Below are positions 1 through 12,418 of a stretch of 64,000 nt of DNA, in pieces. The stretch's first letter is position 1. Each line of letters opens with the position of its first letter. Where the stretch lies: NCBI GenBank assembly GCA_002716585.1, contig PBBL01000069.1, positions 1 to 64,000 on the forward strand, in the 5' to 3' direction. The stretch is from Myxococcales bacterium (lineage in GTDB: Bacteria > Myxococcota_A > Bradymonadia > Bradymonadales > GCA-2716585). Below the pieces are notes generated by a model. That model saw only the letters and a program-made list of their open reading frames with translations. It ran no database searches and had not been told where the DNA came from. The position numbers were made by a program, and so were the translations under genes.

Positions 1-1766
<1,766 letters not shown>

Positions 1767-4398
1767 TCGGCCTGGGCGGGGCGACCGCGCACCCGCTCGC
1801 GCCGCGCCCGCCCCCCGTGGTCGCGCCGCCGGTCTGCCCCGTCACACCCCCATCGCCGCCCGTCCCGCCGCTGGTACCACCGCTGGTCCCGCCCGAGGTG
1901 GCGCCAGTCGTCCCGCCGCTGGTCCCACCCGAGGTGGCGCCTGTGGTGCCGCCGGTCGTCCCTCCGGTGGTCCCCGACGCCTGCTCCACGCAGCGCTCGG
2001 CCACGCAGGTTGACCCCAGGGGGCAATCGTCGTCGTCGCGGCACAGGTCCACCATGCCCTCCTGACAGATGGTGTCCTGGCAGGTGTAGCCCGAGCGGCA
2101 GTCGTGGTTGACCGCGCACCCAGCGAGGCAGTAGCGGTTGCCGTCCTGGTCGGCGACGCAGCGCCCCTGCGGGCCGTTGCAGTCGCGGTCATCCTCGCAG
2201 AGGAGGTCGATGCAGTAGCCCTCAAACCACTCGGTGATGCAGACGCCGCCCTGGCAGTCGGAGTTCACGGCGCAGGGACCGCCGTCCGGCGCCCCGTCGG
2301 GGTTGGACTCGTCCTCAAAGCACCAGCCGATGTCCCCGAACTCCCGCCCGAGGTCGAGGCAGCGGAACGCGCCCTCCTCGGGGCAACCGCGCCCGGTGTC
2401 GCGGTCGCAGACCGCCTGGCAGAGGCGCTGCTGGCTGCAAAAGAGGTTGACGGCGCAGTCGGTGGGCGCCAGGCAGGGGTCACCGTGGCGCCCGTCGCCC
2501 AGCTCCTCGACGCACGACCCGAGCCCGGACGGCTGAAGCTGGCAGACCTCCCCGGCGGGGCACTCCGAGGCCGCGGCGAACGGCTCGCAGACGCTCAGGC
2601 AGTAGGACTCGCCGGGCAACAGCTCGTAGCAGGTCAAGGCGTCGGCGCAGGCGTCCACGCACCGCTGCCCGAGGCCAGGGGTGTCGGGGCGAGATGGGGC
2701 TTGATCGCTGAGGAAGCCGTCGAGGGCGGCGAGCGCCGCCTCCAGGTCGACGTGGGGGCCGATGAGCAGGTCGCCCTCCTGGGGGAGCCCGGTCTCCTGC
2801 AAGAGGCGACGCGCGGCGTCGGGGAGCAGGACCCGCTCCTGGGCGCGGGTGTGGGCCTGGAGGAGCGCGACGGCGCCCGCGATCAGCGGAGAGGCGCCGC
2901 TGGTGCCCGCGAACTGGGCGGTGTACCAGCGGTTCGGGTCGTCGTCTTCACACCGGAACGCGTCGCCGTACCCGGTCGAGTGCAACTCCAGGCCAGGCGC
3001 CTGAAGGTCGCAGCGGCTGCCATGGTTGGTGAACTGGATCGCGGCGCGCGGCGCCCCGCTGGAGCCGCTGGGGGGGTTCCCCGCACACACGAGCACGGCG
3101 CCCGAGTCGCGCTGGGCGCGGTCAAAGCGCCCCTCGTAGATCGGGTCGTCCAGGTCCTGCTCCCCGTTGCCCGCGGCCTCGACGACGACCACCCCGAGAT
3201 CGGTCGCGGTGCGGATCGCGTCGAACTCGGCCTGGTTCCACTCCACGGGGAGCAGGCCGACCTGGCTCTGGGGGTCGCTGGAGTTGTAGCGGGGGCCGCC
3301 AGTCTGGGCCTCAATGAGGATGACGTCACCTGCGCCGAGGTGCTGGAGGCTGCGCAGGATGGCGCTGGCCACGCCCCACCCATACTCCTCGCTGTACTCG
3401 GCCATGAACAGAGGCTCCACCGCCGGGGCCAGGCCATCCACCCCGAGGCCGTTGTGCTGGGCGAGTATCATCCCGAACGCGCCGGTGCCGTGCTGGACGT
3501 AGGCCGAGTCGGTGTAGACGGGGGTCCCGGAGCCGGTCCACGCCATCGCGCCCCGCGCCGACTCCAGATCTTCATGCTCCGGGTTGAAGTTGACCTCGAT
3601 GTCCACCACCCGCACCCCGGCGCCGAGGACGCCCGTCGCGTCCCAGAAGGCCCGAAAGCCCAGCCCGCCCGCCTCGGCGGGCTCCAGCGCGACCTGCTCC
3701 GCGCTGAAGTCCGGGGTGACCTCCTGATCCGGTAGGGCGGTGGGCAGCGGCGCCCGGTACACGACCTGAACGCCCCTGGCCTGCGACAGGCGAGCCTGGA
3801 GCGAGGTGATCTCGGCGTCCGTGGCGCCGGGCTTGAGGGTCAGCTCGAAGCACTGGGTCAGGTCGGGCCCGACGCGGCCCGAGGCCTTGCGGGCGCGCTC
3901 CATCAGCGCCTGCAGGAGCGGCGCGGGCTGGTGGTAGCAGCTGGTGACGGAGGCGCCCGCGGTGAGCGCCTTCGTGAGCGCCGCGGTGTCCGCGCGCGGC
4001 GAGCCGCACCGTTCGGCGGCGCAGGAGACGGCGGCGCCGTCGTGGTAGCGGACGATCAGGCGTCGGCGCTGGAGCGCGCGGATCGGGTCGGGCTCCGCGG
4101 CGACGAGCGTCGCGACGAGCGGCACCGCGACGAGCGCCGCCAGCAGACAGGAGAGGTGGCGCCGTGCGGCGTTACGCGAGATCAACATCAAACCCGAGCC
4201 TCAATCTCCAAGGGTCTCCGACACACCCGACCTGGAATGCTACACCAGCGCGGCCGACGACAAAAGCGTGGCGATTCCATGAAGCGAGGCTAAGGGTGGC
4301 ATGGCGCCGCGCCGATACCTTCAAGGGGCTCCCCTTGCCCCACAACCCGCTCGCCGCGCCTGTAAGGTGTGTCTCGGCGAGCCTGACGGAGGGTCGAG

Positions 4399-5823
4399 AT
4401 GACCATCGGCGGGTTCAACAACATGATCATCACGCCGAGCCGGAGTGGCTCGGCGGCGAGGTCCAGCGCCACGGGCCAGGCCACCCGGGGCGGCGTGACC
4501 GTAGCCTTTGAGCAGGCCGAGAGCGCCCGCTCATTGCAGCGGGGGATGCGCTCGCTGCTCAAGCTGGAGGGCTCCTTGAAGGAGCTGCGCACAACGTTGC
4601 AGGTCCCCTCCTACCGAGACGCAGACCGCCGGACGCCGACGTCGCGGGAGCTGGGTCTATCGGGCGCGACGGCCTCGACGCTCACCTCGACGGGCGACGT
4701 GAGCCTGCTCGGGGTGATCGATCCCAACATCGCCCTCAGCACTCTGTCGAGCCTGGATCCTGGTGAGTTGGTCGTGGGCGGGGCGTTCGACCTCAATGGC
4801 ACGACGATCGGGGTCGGCGTCCTGGACACGTTGAACGACGTCATCTCGCGGATCAACAACTCGGGCGCCGGGGTGACGGCGAGCTGGGACGGGACCTCCG
4901 AGACCATAACGCTCACCCACGACACTTTGGGCGCCAACGGCATCACTGTCTCGGGGGACACGTCGGGCTTCCTGTCGGCGTTCAAGCTGGACGGCGCGCT
5001 GACCTCGGTCGGCGAGCTGGCCGACGCGGACAAGAAGATACAGGACGTGGCCGCCCTCGCCGGGATCTCAACCGGTACAGCGAGCATCAACGGCGTCTCC
5101 GTCTCCATCGACGTCGCGAACGACTCGCTGAACGACGTCATCTCGCGGATCAACGGCTCGGGCGCGGGGGCGACGGCGTCGCTCCAGGAAGGCGGGCAAC
5201 GCTTCGTGCTGGAGCCTGACGACGACAGCGTGGCGCTCTTGAACGAGACGAGCAACCTGTTTGACGCCATGGAGGTCACGCCGCTCAGCGTGGACAACAG
5301 CGACGACAGCGCCGGGCGCTTGAAGGCCGACCTGACCAAGATCACGCGCCTGATGCGCGAGACGAGCAATCACGTCAACGCCCTCTTCAAGCACGCGCCA
5401 GACAGCCACGAGCCGACCCTCAACGCGTTGACCGATCTGATGCGTAAGAGCGTCTCCGAGTTGCTGGACAACGAAGAGGAGAGCGCCAGCGTCTTCAACC
5501 GCTTCATCCGCTCCTCTTCATCTCGGAGCGACGAGGAGGACGAGGAGGATCAGGAGGAGGACGGCCAGCGGTTCAGGACGCGGTACGGGGTGCACTTCAA
5601 CTTCCGCGAGGGCGCGGAAGAGGCCATGATCCTCGGAGAGCGGGAGCTGCAACAGCTGCGGACGGGGCTTCAGAACAACAGCCGAGCGCTGTACGACTTC
5701 TTCAAAGGGGACGGCGATGAGCCAGGGCTCCTGGACACCTGGATCAGCCACCTGAAGACCGCTCGCCAGCGCATCCAGTCGCGCCGGGGCTCGTCCGGGC
5801 TGCTGGTGTCCCTCTCGGGCTGA
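4399..5823 (+). CDS. Protein with two flagellin hook-IN motifs, function unknown
   Basis: The ATG at 4399 follows a GGAGGG ribosome site. The 474-residue product has no signal peptide. It contains two copies of a segment beginning LNDVISRIN (near residues 145 and 244) followed by a Gly/Ala turn and a short beta region. This is the hook-IN motif known from flagellins and hook-associated proteins such as FliD. The two copies share 26 identical bases (4832-4857 and 5129-5154), so the duplication is recent or kept homogeneous. A highly acidic Asp/Glu stretch sits near residues 375-392, followed by a helical C-terminus. No flagellar or secretion gene is nearby. It could be a FliD-like cap or adhesin, or a protein that has borrowed the module; I would not name it fliD. 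Confidence 0.6.
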   Translation: MTIGGFNNMIITPSRSGSAARSSATGQATRGGVTVAFEQAESARSLQRGMRSLLKLEGSLKELRTTLQVPSYRDADRRTPTSRELGLSGATASTLTSTGDVSLLGVIDPNIALSTLSSLDPGELVVGGAFDLNGTTIGVGVLDTLNDVISRINNSGAGVTASWDGTSETITLTHDTLGANGITVSGDTSGFLSAFKLDGALTSVGELADADKKIQDVAALAGISTGTASINGVSVSIDVANDSLNDVISRINGSGAGATASLQEGGQRFVLEPDDDSVALLNETSNLFDAMEVTPLSVDNSDDSAGRLKADLTKITRLMRETSNHVNALFKHAPDSHEPTLNALTDLMRKSVSELLDNEEESASVFNRFIRSSSSRSDEEDEEDQEEDGQRFRTRYGVHFNFREGAEEAMILGERELQQLRTGLQNNSRALYDFFKGDGDEPGLLDTWISHLKTARQRIQSRRGSSGLLVSLSG

Positions 5824-5834
5824 GGCGGCGCACG

Positions 5835-6443
5835 TCAGCCCGCCGCGCCCGAGCGCACCTCGTCGATCATCTCCTCCAGCCGCTTGAGCCGCTCCCGCAC
5901 GGCGGCCTCCGCCTCTTCACCCTGCTTCCACTGGGAGAACTGAGACGAAAGCGACACCTCCACGGCGTCGCTGAAGATCTTCATGTGCGCGCTGTGCTTG
6001 TCCAGACGCCGATGGATCTCCTTCACCTCCAGCTCCAGCCCATCCAAACGCTTCAGGATCGCGCGCTGGCCGGCTTTGAGTTCCTGCAACCCCTCCTCCA
6101 CGGCGTCAACCCTGGCCTCCAGCGTCTCCAGCCGCTTGAGGATGAACATCTGCCCCTCACGCAGCGCGACCTGCCCCTCCTCCAGCGAGCCGACGCGGCC
6201 TTCGAGCGAGCCGACGCGGTCTTCGAGCGCCCCGACCCTCTCATCGAGCTGATCGACCTTCTTGTCGAGCCGATCGACCTTCTTGTCGAGCCGATCGACC
6301 TTCTTGTCGAGCTGATCAACCTTCTTGTCGAGTCGATCGACCTTCTCATCGAGCCTGTCGAGCTTCCCCTCCACCACCCCGAATCGGGTCGAGAGGTTCT
6401 GAAGCTCCGTGAGGACGGACTGTTCAAATGTTGGCACGGTCAT
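5835..6443 (-). CDS. Long coiled-coil protein with heptad repeats
   Basis: A 202-residue protein made almost wholly of heptads. Residues 25-90 repeat the seven-residue unit LDKKVDR or close variants, continuing as LEDRVGS and LEGRVGS, then a second helical half. There is no signal peptide or membrane segment, so it is presumably cytoplasmic. The ATG at 6443 has GAGGAG about ten bases upstream. It ends 11 bp from the convergent hook-IN gene. The DNA under the first heptads is a 21-bp tandem repeat, so copy number could vary between strains. The sequence resembles generic 'DUF16-like' or kinetochore-like coiled coils, which is composition rather than homology; no function is proposed. Confidence 0.7.
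   Translation of the reverse strand: MTVPTFEQSVLTELQNLSTRFGVVEGKLDRLDEKVDRLDKKVDQLDKKVDRLDKKVDRLDKKVDQLDERVGALEDRVGSLEGRVGSLEEGQVALREGQMFILKRLETLEARVDAVEEGLQELKAGQRAILKRLDGLELEVKEIHRRLDKHSAHMKIFSDAVEVSLSSQFSQWKQGEEAEAAVRERLKRLEEMIDEVRSGAAG
6249..6365. repeat. 21-bp tandem repeat inside the coiled-coil gene
   Basis: On the plus strand the unit CTTCTTGTCGAGCCGATCGA recurs about five times with small changes (for example CTTCTTGTCGAGCTGATCAA). Each unit encodes one heptad of the coiled coil, so expansion or contraction keeps the frame. Confidence 0.8.
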
Positions 6444-6795
6444 GTTGGCTTAACTCCTCGCCGCAACGATGTTTCTTGCTTCATTCGGCGCTTCATTCCT
6501 CCCTCGCCAGGACCCATTTGTCAACACAAAAGTCCAGTGGTTCACCGCCCCCCGATCCGACCCCGGTTCACCCACCTGGACCACCCCGATCAACGCCCTG
6601 TCTTCAAGGCACCCTCTGGTCAACTCGGTCGAGGTTCGTTATGGTGTCCCTCCAAACCGAGTCGAACGATCGACCGTCGTGGTTTGCCGAGGGGCGTCAA
6701 CACCCGACGCCTCGCCCACAGGCGGCTTCGATCCTGTGCTCTATACGACGACGAGGCGTGCTCGCCCATCTGGACCCGCGAGGTGAAGGTTACCC
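6444..6795. promoter_or_regulatory. Divergent intergenic region
   Basis: This 352-bp gap separates the minus-strand coiled-coil gene from the plus-strand TPR gene, so it should hold promoters for both. A TATACG hexamer at about 6740 is a possible minus-10 element for the TPR gene, but I see no convincing minus-35 partner. The only clear signal is the AGGTGAAGG ribosome site at 6781-6789. No RNA gene was recognised. Confidence 0.4.
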
Positions 6796-9700
6796 ATGAA
6801 GACATGTTGGAGATGCTCAGCGGAACTGAACAGCAACAGCTGTGACAACTGCAACGCCCTGAACGTCGTCGGGAAGGTGGTCCTCAACGGGATCATCCGC
6901 GACGACGACGAGGTGACCGTCTACACCACCGAGGACGGCCCGGGGAAGCTCCTGGTGGAGCTTCACAAGAACAGCAACGCCATCTCCTCCCTCCCACGGG
7001 CGAACAAGCGCAACGCGATCCGCTCGCGCGCCTTCAAGGCCCTTTGGAAGGAGGCCATCGGCGATCACCCGCTGCTCACCCAGGCCGAGCCCCAGAGCTT
7101 CCGGGTTCGCAAGCAAAGCGGCGCCAAGTACCTGCTCGTGGAGGTCCACGGCCTCCCCGCCGCGCCGTCCCACGAGCCCAAGCCCAACGGGGTCCCCGCT
7201 GAGGCGGTCGCCGAGGTCGCCGACCCCGGCTCCATCGAGGAGGCCGCTCAGGCCGCCGCGCAAGCCAACGACGCCACAGACGCCGCGGACGCCGCGGACG
7301 CGCCTGCCGAGGCAACCGCTGAGGACGCCGAGGCCCAGGCCACCGACGCGGAAGGCTCCGAAGCGCCCGAAGCCACAAACGACGCTCCACAGGATACGGG
7401 CGCAGACGCCGCGGCGGCTCCCGATGATGCCGAAGAGGCCACGGACGACGCGGCCGAGGCCGCTGACGCCGCGACCACGGACGCTGAAGCCAGCCCCGCG
7501 AGCGATGAGGCGGCCCCAGCGGAGGAGGCGGCAATCGCTGCGGAGGGCGACACCTCCGAATCCGACACCTCCGAAGCCGACGCCGCAGCGGACGCTGACA
7601 CCGGAGAGGACGCCGCAGCGGGGGACGACGCCCCCGAAGCCGATGACGCGGCCGCGGCCGCGGAGGCTCCTGCCGACGAGGGCGACGCGGAGGCGGACAC
7701 CGCCGAAGACTCCGAGGCCCCTGAGGCCACGGACGAGGCCACCGACGCGGCGCCTGAAGCGGGCGACGCGCCTGAAGCCGCGGAGCCGTTGGCCGCTTCG
7801 GCCGATGAGGCGCCCGCGGAAGACGAAGCGCCCGCAGTGGACCCGCGCACCCTGCCGCTGGCGGCGCTCCCCGAGCCCGGCCTGAGCGGAGCGGAGCGGA
7901 TGGCGGCGCTGCAGGCCGAGATGGCGGCGCTGTCGGGCAGCGGTGACCCGGCGGCGGCGCTCGCGCAGCTCCAGGCGTCGTTCGAGGCGCCCCGCGCGGT
8001 CCGTCAGCTGGGCGAGAACCTGATGCTGTGCATCACCTACGCGCAGCTCGCGCTGAAAGCCGACGCCCAGGACAAGGCTCGGGAGGCCCTTGAGCGGGCG
8101 TTCGACCTCGACCCGCGCGACCGGGTCGTGCTGACGGAGTACGGCGAGCTGCTCGGTCAGGCGGGCGGCGACCCGGAGCTGTCGATGCAGGTCAACCGCA
8201 ACCTGCTGCTCCACCACCGCAACACGCTGTCGGCGGCCGAGCTGGGGACGGTCTACCGGCGGATCGGCCAGGGCTACCAGGAGCAGGGCGACCAGGATCG
8301 GGCGCGCACCTGCTTCGAGCGGGCGCTGGACGCCAACGCGGGCGATCGCAAGGCGCTCGACCTGCTCCTGGAGACGGTGGAGGCGCAGGGCGACTTCGAG
8401 CAGGTGATCGCGGTGCGCCAGCGCCTCCTCGATCAGATGCGCGACCCCGAGGGGCGCGCCATGCTCAAGGTCGCCATCGGCGACGACTACATGGACCGGC
8501 TCGGCGACGCCGACAAGGCGATCGAGGCCTACGAGGACGCGCTGAGCGACCACGTCAGCGTCGACGCCCTCAACAAGCTGGCGCGGATCGCCATCGACCG
8601 CCAGGACTGGAGCCGGGTCGCGAACATCTACAGCCAGCTCGGCGAGGTGCTCACCGCCCAGGACGAGCAGGCGACCGCCTGGCTCCAGGCGGGCAACACC
8701 TACCGCCACCGGCTCGGCAACCACAAGGCGGCGGCCGACGCCTTCGAGACCTGCCTTGACCTCGACCCCAGCAAGCTCCAGGCCTTCAAGGAGATCACCC
8801 AGATCCACGCCGAGAGCGAGCAGTGGGAGGCGCTCCAGGGGTCCTACGAGCGCATGATCGCGCGCGCCGAGGGGCTGGAGGAGCCCGACACGAAGCTGAT
8901 CGCGGTCCTCAACCGCAACCTCGGCGAGGTGCTCCGCACCCACCTGGGCGACCGCGGGGGCGCGATCGCGGCCTACGAGCGCGCCGCCAGCCTCGTCCCC
9001 GAGGAGGCCGCGCTGACCGAGATCCTCGCCGACCTCTACGCGCAGGCCGACGACTCCGACGACGCGAGCCTGGAGGCGGCGATCGCCTACAACCGCAAGC
9101 TGATGGCGAGCCAGCCGAACAACCATGAGCTGCTCGCGCGCGTCGCCAATCTGCACCTGCGCAAGCAGGACTTCGACCAGGCCTACTGCATCTACCGGGT
9201 GCTGGCGCTGCTCGGCAAGGCCGACGACAAGGCGCTGGCGTTCGTGCAGCAGCACACCCCGCAGACGGTCGCGCCGCTCCAGCAGGCGATCACCCCCGAG
9301 TTCTACGTCCAGCGCCTGCTCGGCGAGGGCTACGACGTGGTGCTGGCCGAGGTGTTCGACATCTGCCGGGAGGCGATCACCGAGCTGCTGGCCCACGATC
9401 TCAACCACTACGGGCTCAAGAAGAAGAACCGCATTGACCGCCAGGACGACCTGATGTTCGTCAAGCTCTACCGGCGCGTCTCGGAGCAGCTCACCTACCC
9501 CGAGCCGCCCCCGGTCTTCCGCAAGGACGACCTCAACGGCATGATCAACGGCTCGCTCTACCCGCCCGGCTTCCTGGTCGGCGCCCGGCTGCTGTCGGGC
9601 GCCTCCGAGAAGGAGGTCACCTTCACCTGCGCCAAGCAGCTGTCGCTGTTCATGAACCCCTCGTTCCTGATCCAGCTGCGGCCGATGCGGGACCTCCAGA

Positions 9701-10086
9701 TCATCTTCTACACCGTGGTCAAGCTGTTCCGCCCCGAGGTCAACATCCAGTTCAACGCCGCCATGCAGCGCGTCGCCAAGCAGATCCAGAAGCTGCGCCC
9801 CGACCGCATGGAGCGCCTCAAGGAGCTGATGGACCAGGTGCTGTCGCGCAAGACCAAGATCGACGTCCAGCTCCGGCAGCTCCAGGACACCTTCGAGGAC
9901 GCCGCCAACCGCTGCGGCCTGCTGTTCTGCGACGACATCGCGGCCTGCGGGCAGGCGCTGTCCGCCGAGCCGATCCCCGTCAACCGCGAGCGGACCACCG
10001 ACGACCGCATGCGCGCGCTCGTCACCTGGACCCTCACCTCCGACTACCACCAGATCCGCAAGGAGCTGGGCGTCGCCATCGGCTGA
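6796..10086 (+). CDS. Zinc-ribbon, acidic-linker, TPR protein
   Basis: The ATG at 6796 has a good ribosome site (AGGTGAAGG). The 1096-residue product starts with a zinc-ribbon-like Cys pair set (CWRC near residue 4 and CDNC near 16), followed by a small unassigned domain to about residue 120. Residues about 130-350 are a low-complexity Ala/Asp/Glu linker. From about 390 to 800 there are repeated 34-residue helical pairs typical of tetratricopeptide repeats (for example AREALERAFDLDPRD and ARTCFERALDANAGD). The last 270 residues are a globular helical region of unknown type. No signal peptide or membrane helix is seen, so it is likely a cytoplasmic scaffold. A 16-bp perfect hairpin follows the stop. 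TPR assignment is secure, role unknown. Confidence 0.8.
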   Translation: MKTCWRCSAELNSNSCDNCNALNVVGKVVLNGIIRDDDEVTVYTTEDGPGKLLVELHKNSNAISSLPRANKRNAIRSRAFKALWKEAIGDHPLLTQAEPQSFRVRKQSGAKYLLVEVHGLPAAPSHEPKPNGVPAEAVAEVADPGSIEEAAQAAAQANDATDAADAADAPAEATAEDAEAQATDAEGSEAPEATNDAPQDTGADAAAAPDDAEEATDDAAEAADAATTDAEASPASDEAAPAEEAAIAAEGDTSESDTSEADAAADADTGEDAAAGDDAPEADDAAAAAEAPADEGDAEADTAEDSEAPEATDEATDAAPEAGDAPEAAEPLAASADEAPAEDEAPAVDPRTLPLAALPEPGLSGAERMAALQAEMAALSGSGDPAAALAQLQASFEAPRAVRQLGENLMLCITYAQLALKADAQDKAREALERAFDLDPRDRVVLTEYGELLGQAGGDPELSMQVNRNLLLHHRNTLSAAELGTVYRRIGQGYQEQGDQDRARTCFERALDANAGDRKALDLLLETVEAQGDFEQVIAVRQRLLDQMRDPEGRAMLKVAIGDDYMDRLGDADKAIEAYEDALSDHVSVDALNKLARIAIDRQDWSRVANIYSQLGEVLTAQDEQATAWLQAGNTYRHRLGNHKAAADAFETCLDLDPSKLQAFKEITQIHAESEQWEALQGSYERMIARAEGLEEPDTKLIAVLNRNLGEVLRTHLGDRGGAIAAYERAASLVPEEAALTEILADLYAQADDSDDASLEAAIAYNRKLMASQPNNHELLARVANLHLRKQDFDQAYCIYRVLALLGKADDKALAFVQQHTPQTVAPLQQAITPEFYVQRLLGEGYDVVLAEVFDICREAITELLAHDLNHYGLKKKNRIDRQDDLMFVKLYRRVSEQLTYPEPPPVFRKDDLNGMINGSLYPPGFLVGARLLSGASEKEVTFTCAKQLSLFMNPSFLIQLRPMRDLQIIFYTVVKLFRPEVNIQFNAAMQRVAKQIQKLRPDRMERLKELMDQVLSRKTKIDVQLRQLQDTFEDAANRCGLLFCDDIAACGQALSAEPIPVNRERTTDDRMRALVTWTLTSDYHQIRKELGVAIG

Positions 10087-10109
10087 CGGCCGCCCGCCCG
10101 ACCGAACAC

Positions 10110-10143
10110 GCGAGCCGACCCGGGGTGCCCCGGGTCGGCTCGC
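10110..10143 (+). terminator. Perfect 16-bp hairpin after the TPR gene
   Basis: The arms GCGAGCCGACCCGGGG and CCCCGGGTCGGCTCGC are exact reverse complements with only TG between them, 24 bp after the stop codon. There is no T-run, so termination may need Rho, or the element may act as an RNA 3'-end stabiliser. Confidence 0.7.
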
Positions 10144-10290
10144 GTCGCTTCGGGCGCCTGCCCGGCTCAGGTAGGGGGTGCACCTCCATGCACCGCGGCT
10201 CACCTCAAAAGTTGCCCTCCGACGCACAGCGGTTACCCTGTCGGAGAACGTGTGGACTTCGAGCCGACGACTTCGAGCCAACGCAGGAAC

Positions 10291-12339
10291 ATGACATCTT
10301 CAACGCTGCACCCCAAGCGCCCTCTGATGACCTTCTGGCCCGGCCTCATGCTGACGTCCGCGCTGATGTGGACCGCCGCCTGTGGCTGCTCCGGCTCCGG
10401 CACCTCCGAAGACGGAGAGGCCGGGTCCGCCGCGAGCCCCCAGGACGAGGCGCCGCCGTGGATCGCCGCCGCGGGCTCGCCCTCCTACTCCATCCAGCTC
10501 TCACCAGGCGGCGACCCTGTCGTCATGGACGCCGACGGCGAGGTGCTGATCAACCTCGGGCTCGTCTACTCCGGCTCCTATGGAGAGGCGGAGGGTGAGT
10601 CGGGCTGCTCCGGGGCGGGGACGTGCCTGGAGACGGACCAGAAGCGGCTGGGGCCCTGGAGCTGGGGCGAGTCCCGGGCCGAGGGCGGTCAGCAGGTGAC
10701 GACGCTCAGCGCCCCCTACGAGGGGCCGCGGGCGAAGGGCACGGCGGTCTGGTCGATCACCGAGGGGGATCCGGTGCTGCGGCTGGAGTTCGAGGTGGCG
10801 TGGACGGTGGACGCCTACCCGGATCGGGAGGCGCTGCTGATGACGCTGCCCGACCAGGCGGCGGCGCTGGCCCGGGACCTGCGGTTCACGCGCCTGGCGC
10901 CCGGGCAGACCGTCCACACCGACCGCTGGACGCCGCACCAGGTGGTCGCGGGCTCGGGGTCGCGGGCGTTCTACCTCGTGGCGCACGGGCTCGACGGGAT
11001 GGAGGTCGAGTCGATCAAGCACGGCACGGCGCTGGTGATGGAGCTGGACGACGCCCGCAACCACCCGTTCCGCCCGGTGTCCGAGTGCGGCGCGGACGCC
11101 CAGAACGTCGTGCACTCGGCCTTCGACCGCCACAAGCGCAGCCAGGGTGACACGCTGAAGGTGGTCGTGGAGGTCGGGCTCGGCCACACCTGGTCGCCGG
11201 TCCTCAGCCGCTACCCGGAGGGGCGCGAGGCGGCGGTCGCGCTGGTGGACACGGCGCCGCTGCCCGACGCCAAGCACCTGTCGGCGCTCCTGTGGGGCCA
11301 CAGCAACCCGGACGACCCCCGCTACGGCAACGGCGGCATCCTCGGCAACAACCTGACGCTGACCCGCTCGCTCGCCCCCACGCCCCAGGCGATCGGCGAC
11401 GCCGAGATCGCCCGGGTCGCCCGCGTCGGCGCCGAGCAGGGCGTGGGCTTCGCGGCGCACGCCGCCGGGCTCGCCGACCCGTCGCTGCTCGCGCAGGGCC
11501 TCGGGACGCTCAAGGAGGAGATCGCCACCCACACCTGGATCGACCACGACCCCGCCCGCGACTGCTCCAGCTTCCAGGCCTCCGGCTGGCGCAACAGCGC
11601 CCTCGTCGAGCAACTCGTCGAGGGCGGCTACCGCTCCATCTGGAGCAACCTCCCGACCCGCACCACCGGGGTCTCGATCAACCTCCTGCGCCCCGAGCGG
11701 CCCGAGATCCGCACCCCCCTGCTCTGGAGCCACGGGCGCAGCGGTCACGACTTCATGATGTTCAACGCGCTGGATCTCCACCAGCCCACGCTCCAGCGCC
11801 GCCTCAACAACGGCGCCCTCAAGAAGCTCGCCCGTGAGCGCGGCGTCCTCATCGCCCGCACCCGCATCGAGAGCGCCGACCCCAGCGCGCCGGGCGCCGC
11901 CCCGCCCCTGCTCACCCGCGACGACGGCGAGCTGGTCTCCAGCCCCGCCCTGGAGCAGATCCTCTTTGAGCTCTCCGACGCTCAACAAAACGGGCTCACC
12001 TGGGTCACCACGATCGACGACCTCACCGGCTGGCTCACGCAGCTGGAGCACGTCCGTCAGATCCCGCTGGCGGACGGGCGCCTCAAGCTCGTCAACACCA
12101 GCGATCGTGACCTCAAGGGGCTGACGCTCCTGCTGCCCGGCGGCGACTACCAGGCGCGCCTCAACGACACCCCAGTCACCGGCCGCCGCGTCACCTCCGC
12201 CCCCCGCAAGCTCCGCGACACGCTCATCTGGTTCGACCTCGCCAAAAACAGCTCCGCCCTCCTCACCATTGAGGACGACAAGGGCCGCCGCCTCCAACCC
12301 CTCGTCCCGATCCACTGGGACCTCAGCGCCCGGCGCTGA
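10291..12339 (+). CDS. Lipoprotein, possibly with a deacetylase- or glycosidase-like barrel
   Basis: The ATG at 10291 (AGGA just upstream) is preferred over an upstream GTG because it opens directly into a lipoprotein signal: Lys/Arg, a hydrophobic run and the lipobox TAAC, with Gly/Ser/Glu-rich sequence after the Cys. The mature 660 residues split into a beta-rich first half and a second half with motifs such as GVGFAAHAAG, HTWIDHD and GRSGHDF, spaced as in TIM-barrel sugar enzymes or polysaccharide deacetylases. That likeness is only suggestive: the canonical deacetylase metal ligands could not be placed. Probably periplasmic or outer-membrane attached. It stands alone, followed by a hairpin terminator. 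Confidence 0.55.
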   Translation: MTSSTLHPKRPLMTFWPGLMLTSALMWTAACGCSGSGTSEDGEAGSAASPQDEAPPWIAAAGSPSYSIQLSPGGDPVVMDADGEVLINLGLVYSGSYGEAEGESGCSGAGTCLETDQKRLGPWSWGESRAEGGQQVTTLSAPYEGPRAKGTAVWSITEGDPVLRLEFEVAWTVDAYPDREALLMTLPDQAAALARDLRFTRLAPGQTVHTDRWTPHQVVAGSGSRAFYLVAHGLDGMEVESIKHGTALVMELDDARNHPFRPVSECGADAQNVVHSAFDRHKRSQGDTLKVVVEVGLGHTWSPVLSRYPEGREAAVALVDTAPLPDAKHLSALLWGHSNPDDPRYGNGGILGNNLTLTRSLAPTPQAIGDAEIARVARVGAEQGVGFAAHAAGLADPSLLAQGLGTLKEEIATHTWIDHDPARDCSSFQASGWRNSALVEQLVEGGYRSIWSNLPTRTTGVSINLLRPERPEIRTPLLWSHGRSGHDFMMFNALDLHQPTLQRRLNNGALKKLARERGVLIARTRIESADPSAPGAAPPLLTRDDGELVSSPALEQILFELSDAQQNGLTWVTTIDDLTGWLTQLEHVRQIPLADGRLKLVNTSDRDLKGLTLLLPGGDYQARLNDTPVTGRRVTSAPRKLRDTLIWFDLAKNSSALLTIEDDKGRRLQPLVPIHWDLSARR

Positions 12340-12418
12340 GCCTCACTGGAGGCGCAGCGCGAAGGGGCCTGGTCCAGGACTCGGCCACGCGCGCCGCGAA
12401 GCCCCCAAGAACGACCAA

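Noticed and set aside
6817..10281. Minus-strand frame of 1154 codons opposite the TPR gene
   Set aside because: A GC-content shadow with no motif, signal or start site; the plus strand encodes obvious TPR repeats.
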